From the NCBI GenBank assembly GCA_006937955.1, contig SSNP01000107.1, forward strand, positions 124,001-188,000: a DNA stretch of 64,000 bases. The letters run 5' to 3'. This DNA is from Pachypanchax playfairii (lineage: Eukaryota; Chordata; Actinopteri; Cyprinodontiformes; Aplocheilidae). Numbering within the stretch: position 1 is the first letter of the stretch; every line of letters begins with the position of its first letter. Shown in pieces: positions 58,701 to 64,000 of the stretch. The notes below the pieces were generated by a model. That model was not told the DNA's origin, made no database searches, and was given only the letters and a program-made list of their open reading frames with translations. The translations under genes and the position numbers were made by a program.

Positions 58701-60869
58701 GTTTACACTGAGAGAGAAGGGGCAGGAGATGAGGTCTCACTCAATAAAACTTGCATCTCTCCCACTCTGCCTTTGTGTCTCTCTTTTTTGCCTTTTTTAT
58801 ACAATCTGCAAAGAACCCAGGGGAGCTCTTTAGAACTGTGGGCGTGACTGTCTTGCTCTCGGGCTTTATTTGCCTCATTCCCAGCTCTTTTTGTATTATG
58901 AGTCACCTGGGTTTCCCCTTAAAAGTCTATTCTCCATTCCAGTTTTTCAACCAGCCAATTTCGAAGAAGTAAAACTCGAGACTCGATCGTTATTTAGGCG
59001 AATGTTTTTCTTTTTAATATAGAAAAACAGCAGATTGAAAAGTTCCTCCTGTTCCAATAAATGGAAGCACACCTGAATCTTTTTTTATAAAATGACACAA
59101 AAAGAGACACAACCCAGGAGAGGAATTTCTGCAGCAAGAACAGACAGGAATATCTCCAGGTAACAGTCAGCAAACAAAGCTCAGGGGAGACACATCCTGC
59201 AGAAATTGGTAGAGAGAAATAACAAGCTGAGAAATGTTCTGGCTGAAACATCAATTCTGTGAATGACACCGGCACAGAGATGAAAGACGACGATCGGGAA
59301 AAATGAAACTTCTTGTGAAGACGGAAAGAAAGTGTCAAAATGTTTCTAATCTGAAATGCCGATGATTTTAAACAGAAGCATAATGTGTGGTCCTCTATGA
59401 GCTCATCCACACAGTGACAACACTACACAGCCCATAAACCTCTGACACCAAACGGCTCTGGGACAACTCAAATATTTTGTTTCTTTAAAAAAGCACATAG
59501 ATCTCGGTTTCAACCAACAACTGGTTAGAAAGTCAGTAGTGAGGATCACTAATAGAAGGCAGATTGCAGCAGTAACGTTCTGGCAGACAGCGAGCACGTC
59601 AGCAGATCAGCGTTTTTAGCCTGCAGGCCCTTTTCGGGAGGTCTCAGAAGTGGCAGGTCACTGTATAGTCTAAACCCTTTTAAGAAGGAGCATACCAGAA
59701 CCTCCTGCAGCTCCACAGGCCACTGAGTTAGATGCTTTGAAAACACTTCAGGAGACAGGCTCATAAAACAAGCTCCTGGACAGCCTACTTAACATGGCAT
59801 AGAATCCAGGGACATTACTCATAAACGCTTTGATAATTCACATTCTCTGTGCAAACCTGGCAACCTGCCTTCAAAAGAAAATTCATTAATTCTTAAAAAC
59901 CCTCACGCACAATAGTGCTGTTTGTTTTATGAAAGTGAAGTCATGGTCTGAGCATAGAATGCTATTATTTGGACTGATGCGTTTTAACATACTTGTCTGT
60001 GGTTAGTTGGTTAAGCATCACAGAGGCTGTGTGCATTTTCTCAGGCAGAGTAACACAACAGTATCATTATGTGCCAAGTGGGAAGGAACATTCCGTGAAC
60101 CTTTGGGGTTTTACTCTCCCACAACCAACCGGGGGTGCGGGGGTGTTAACCCGTATGCAGGCATGCATATGAAACGAATAAAAAAAAAAAAAAGAAGAGT
60201 GAACGCAATATCTGGTCAACCAAGAACACATGGCATTACGGAGGATGTGAGAGATCAGCGCAAATGTCCGCAGCCCTCTTCTAAAACTCGCAATATATGA
60301 AACGTCAACAAAAGAGAGTCCAGCAGCTTTTCCTGCACTTAACAAAAACATCTGATGTGTATTATTGCTGAGAGAGCAACAGTCTGGGGATGAACAGTGG
60401 GGCTATTTTTAATAGAGTGAGTTTGCGCTTCATTGTGGGGCTTCATTCATTAACAACAGCCTTTCAGAGGATGTAGTCAGTAAAGAATGTTGGGAGAAAA
60501 TCAATTTCTTCTTTTCTCAAGAATAAAAAAGAAACATCACAAACTTGTCAGTACAATTGAAAGATGTGTTCATACTCCCCTCTAGTGGATAAATATTGAA
60601 AAAGCATCAACAACAGCTGGTTCGTCAGAAAAATCATTTCATATACTGTAATATGTTTTATGTGAGAAATTGTACATACTTCTATTTATTATCTGAATAT
60701 CAAAAGAGTAACATATTTAAAATGACTCTTTTAATGGTTAAATAATAAGATGTGACCTAATAGTTTAACAATTTTAAAAAACAGCTTATTATCAGTAAGT
60801 ATTCAAAGACTAGCACTGAACATGTTAAAGAATTGGTGCAGAAAGTAAAGGTGCATCAGGGAAAACAAG
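55727..60869. other. slx4ip upstream intron, nothing recognised
   Basis: The first coding exon of slx4ip, about nine codons ending in phase 0, should lie upstream. I searched for it by eye and found no convincing candidate; it may be beyond the window. An A run lies at 60180-60192. Confidence 0.45.
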
Positions 60870-60877
60870 ATTAACAT

Positions 60878-61285
60878 TAGGGCCCGACCGATATATCAGC
60901 CAGCCGATATTATCGGCCGATATGGGAGTCCAGGGTGATATTGGCTATCAGTAAAAAATTGCCAATATTTTTTATTGATTTATTTTTGTCATATATGTGT
61001 TCCTGCATCTCCATTAATGAGAATGCCCAGTTAAAAATGTAAATAAATGTTCATAAAATAGATAAACTTGTCTATTATTTACATTTTTTGGAATCAGTGT
61101 ATAATTCAGATAATTCATGGTGTCTAAAAGGTAGACAGCCTAAGAATGAGCTTAGAATGCTTTCAGTAATATTTTTGACATTTTTTATGGTGGATGAATT
61201 TATCGGCCATTATATCGGCTATCGGCCTGCTCTAAAGTCTTTATATCGGTATCGGTATCCAAAAATCCATATTGGTCGGGCCCTA
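60878..61285. mobile_element. hAT-type MITE with 8-base target duplication
   Basis: Terminal inverted repeats tagggcccgaccgatat and atattggtcgggcccta (one mismatch) bound 408 bases. The flanking ATTAACAT at 60870-60877 and 61286-61293 is a perfect 8-base target duplication, typical of hAT elements. Sub-terminal regions are rich in atcggc repeats. No transposase. Confidence 0.9.
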
Positions 61286-61293
61286 ATTAACAT

Positions 61294-61632
61294 ATAATGC
61301 AGAAAGTTAGGAAACAACATGCAGCATTCAGATGCTTCAGTGAGCTAATATCAAACTACATTCTGCTCATTTTACAGCATTTTGGTCCAAAGTAAAAGAC
61401 TAAAATTCGGGTGCTACTTTGTCATGCTAAAATCTAGACTTGAATCTAGTGACGTTATCAAGCAAATAATGAGATTCTAATATCTGCTATGAATAGGGAA
61501 ATGCATGAATGCTCTCTGTGCAGTTTTTGAATGATTTGATGTTGATAAACAATTTGATTTGGGGTGCCAGATGCTCAGGAAGTATAATTGGTAGGTTTGT
61601 GGGGAAAAACCAGTTCTGACCTAGACGCGCTG
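61294..61632. other. unannotated intergenic or intronic DNA
   Basis: Nothing recognised; the head of the neighbouring SINE relic may extend into it. Confidence 0.4.
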
Positions 61633-61842
61633 CTTATAGGTTCTTGGGCAAGACACTTCACCCACTTTGCCTAATTATGAATGTTGGTGGTGATCAGATG
61701 GGTTCATGGTACAAATAGCAGCCTCGCCTGTTAGAGACTGCCCGGATTCAGTGTGTGAATGAATAATGGATTCACTGTAAAGAGCCTTGGGTACCTTGAA
61801 AAGCAGTAATCTAATTCATCATCATCATCATCATTATTATTA
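61633..61842 (+). mobile_element. decayed tRNA-derived SINE relic
   Basis: Shares cttgggcaagacactt, cccactttgccta, tagcagcctcgcct and gtgtgtgaatgaat with the SINE at 405-765, but no intact pol III boxes are visible. It ends in ATC/ATT trinucleotide repeats. Confidence 0.7.
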
Positions 61843-62008
61843 TACAAGGGGAAAACGAGGCGGGATCTGCTTCTATAAAAACAGAAGTTGGTGTGCAGAT
61901 GTCACAGTGTTAAACAGATCATGTAGCCGTTTTATTTACCACCTCATTTATTCTGTTGGATGTTCACATTCCAGCGAAGGCCTGTACCAGTGAGGCTTTA
62001 AGCTAGAT

Positions 62009-62993
62009 AACCAACATGGAACATCATCCAGACTGTCTGCTCATTGTTCTGGGGAACTTCAACAAAGCGAATCTCAGACATGAGCTCCTAACATTCAGAG
62101 AGCTTGTTACCTGTCCAGCCAGAGACAGAAACCTTCTGGATCACTGCTAAACTGTTGTAAAGGATGCCTATCATTCTGTACCACGTGCAGCTTTGGGTCT
62201 GTCTGATCACTGCATGGTTCATCTTCTACCGACAGGTTAAATGTGTGAAGCCTGGAGTCAAAACTGTGATAAGATGTTTGACTGAGGCAGACGAGGAAGA
62301 ACATATCTGCTTTGACTGACTGTTTTTAAAGCTGCTGCATCAAACCTGCATGAACTCACTGACACTGTGACCTGTTACACCAACTTCTGTGAGAACTTGT
62401 GTGTACAAACAAAACCCTTCTGCAAATACAATAACAACAAACCCTGGTTTACCTACAAACTGAGGCAGCTTAGACCAGGGGTGTCAAACTCCAGGCCTCG
62501 AGGGCCGCTATCCTGCATGTTTTAGATGTTTCCCTGCTTCAACACACCTGATTCAAATGAACAAGTCGTTAACAGGCTTCTGAAGGACTTGTTGAAATAC
62601 AGAGGATTTGAATCAGGTGTGTTGAAACAGGGAAACATCTAAAACATGCAGGATAGTGGCCCTCGAGGCCTGGAGTTTGACACCCCTGGCTTAGACAAAT
62701 CAAAGAGAATGCATCCAACTGTGGAACAGACTCCTTGTCTGCCTACAGACAGGAAGTGGAACAGCTTGTCCTCTGGTGTAATCAGAACCATCTAGAGCTC
62801 AACACTCTTTGGAGAAGCAGTGAACTTCAGGAGAAGCCTCCACCCCTGTCCCCCACTGTCATATACAATAGTACCTTGTCTATGGTGGAGACGTTTATTT
62901 CTGTCTAAAAGTACAAGAGCAAATATGAACCAGAACCAAATTCCTTGTGTGTATAACATATTTGGCCAAATAAACCTGATTCTGATTCTAATA
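62009..62993 (+). mobile_element. decayed non-LTR retrotransposon (endonuclease and RT pieces)
   Basis: Pieces of an AP-endonuclease domain, LLIVLGNFNKAN (GDFN motif with Asp changed to Asn) and LGLSDHCMVHLLP (SDH motif), lie near 62030-62230, then KPWFTYKLRQL. After an inserted MITE come a WCNQNHLELN-like RT fragment and a 3' end gccaaataaacctgattctg. L2 or Rex1-like by recollection. Frameshifts and stops make it inactive. Confidence 0.75.
62476..62688. mobile_element. palindromic hAT MITE nested in the LINE relic
   Basis: 213 bases with long terminal inverted repeats starting caggggtgtcaaactccagg. Perfect 8-base target duplication GCTTAGAC at 62468-62475 and 62689-62696. Both arms contain the cctgattcaaat-type motif of a very common fish MITE. 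Confidence 0.93.
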
Positions 62994-63426
62994 CAGGATG
63001 ATTTACCTGTATCCACTTTTATGAAGCATGTTGTCTTACAAAAAAAGCATTTAAAAACACATACTTTTGATCATGAAAACATTATCTGCTTTTGTAGAGT
63101 TGCAATGTATCAAAAACAGATTTTGAATATGAAAATAAACATGAAAGAAATGATCTGCATGTCTTCACTTACCTTAATGACAAATTTAAGTGGAGCCATT
63201 GCACAACAGGACCTTTCACCTGAAAGAGGTGCAGTCTTGGATTGGAAGTAGAAACCTAACAAGGAAGTGACAAGCCAGATCAATCAGCTTTTATCACAGT
63301 CACTTGTCATCATTAAGAGTTTGTGGTGGACTTCATTTGATATTCAGCTTCTTCTCTATGAAGCTACCACTTTTATTTTGATATGAAATGTACATGTATT
63401 CTCTGACTTGCTAATTTAAAGTTTGC

Positions 63427-63930
63427 ACTCAGTATGTTTGAGGGACGTTAGCCAGGAAAAACTAAACACATATTGACTCAGAAAGCTTTGTATACTTTAT
63501 ATTGTTCATTAATTGTGCCATATCTTAGTTACTGTGTGGAGGTGTGGTGCAATACATACAAGTCAAATTTACAAACAATAAGAATCATGCAGAAAAGAGA
63601 AATCAGAATGATCAATAACGCAGGATTCATACAAATAAACTCTTCATTTAAATCAAAGCTATAAAACTAACCCTAACCCTAAAACTCAGTTTAAACCAGC
63701 ACAATTAATATGTAAAGCAAAACACAACATGGTTCCAAATGAAATTTAAAAAACGTATTTACAGTCTGAAAAAATATATAATTTAAGAGGAAAAAATACA
63801 GTAAGTTAAAAGGGCTTTGTGTAAGAAAAACAGTGTGTGTATTTCAATATCAGGGGTTAATTTATGAAACAGTCTGTGTGATGATCTAAAAGAACTAAAA
63901 ACATAAAGTTGATAGGAAAAAATTATATAT
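63427..63930 (+). mobile_element. second LINE RT C-terminal relic
   Basis: Encodes ALYTLYCSLIVPYLSYCVEVW and IRIMQKREIRMINNAGF, the downstream part of a non-LTR reverse transcriptase, then in broken frames YNLRGKN. Stops and frameshifts throughout. It includes two telomere-like ccctaa units at 63669-63680, probably chance. Confidence 0.75.
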
Positions 63931-64000
63931 ATACACATACACACTACGCCAGCCCAGTGCGGCAGCAGGAGCTGACGTCACTGTAGCGTATAGATATTAG

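Noticed and set aside
1..64000. CRISPR arrays, phage or bacterial defence systems
   Set aside because: The window is vertebrate nuclear DNA; the regular repeats seen are microsatellites and transposons.

Overview
This is a stretch of nuclear chromosome from a teleost fish. The evidence is split genes with GT-AG introns, fish-type SINEs, L2-clade LINE tails, hAT-type MITEs, many dinucleotide and TTGG microsatellites, and two genes in the tail-to-tail arrangement that JAG1 and SLX4IP have in human. I see no operons, prophages, CRISPR arrays or other prokaryotic structure. I found no previously undescribed system; the most consequential observation is an apparent assembly error inside a gene.

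Positions 1-4100 are intergenic: a tRNA-derived SINE (about 405-765), a 416-base assembly gap (1982-2397) ending in a 26-base C run, and unrecognised single-copy-looking DNA. Positions 4100-28160 hold a complete jagged1 gene on the + strand. All 26 coding exons can be placed with consensus splice sites and consistent phases; they join to 1218 codons plus stop, the length I recall for human JAG1. The product has a signal peptide, MNNL domain, DSL domain, 16 EGF repeats, a cysteine-rich vWC-like region, one transmembrane helix and the C-terminal PDZ ligand MDYIV. The 5' leader carries a four-codon uORF in near-ideal Kozak context, and the 3' UTR carries seed matches for miR-34 and miR-21.

Positions 29342-55726 hold slx4ip on the - strand, convergent with jag1 and about 1.2 kb from it. 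Six coding exons were recognised; the first, short coding exon was not found. Inside it lies a 3995-base block present twice with an exact 4005-base offset (34860-38854 and 38865-42859), joined by a 10-N spacer and ending in a TTGG microsatellite. This looks like two overlapping contigs placed end to end. The block contains an 89-base slx4ip exon, so a literal annotation would carry that exon twice and break the reading frame.

The rest (55727-64000, and the slx4ip introns) is repeat-rich: a 654-base foldback element with 291-base arms and TTAA flanks, two MITEs with perfect 8-base target duplications, a decayed LINE interrupted by one of them, a second LINE relic at the right edge, and a 370-base tandem unit between TG runs. 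jag1 encodes a Notch ligand at the plasma membrane and slx4ip a nuclear partner of the SLX4 nuclease scaffold; they are neighbours by conserved synteny, not by shared function.
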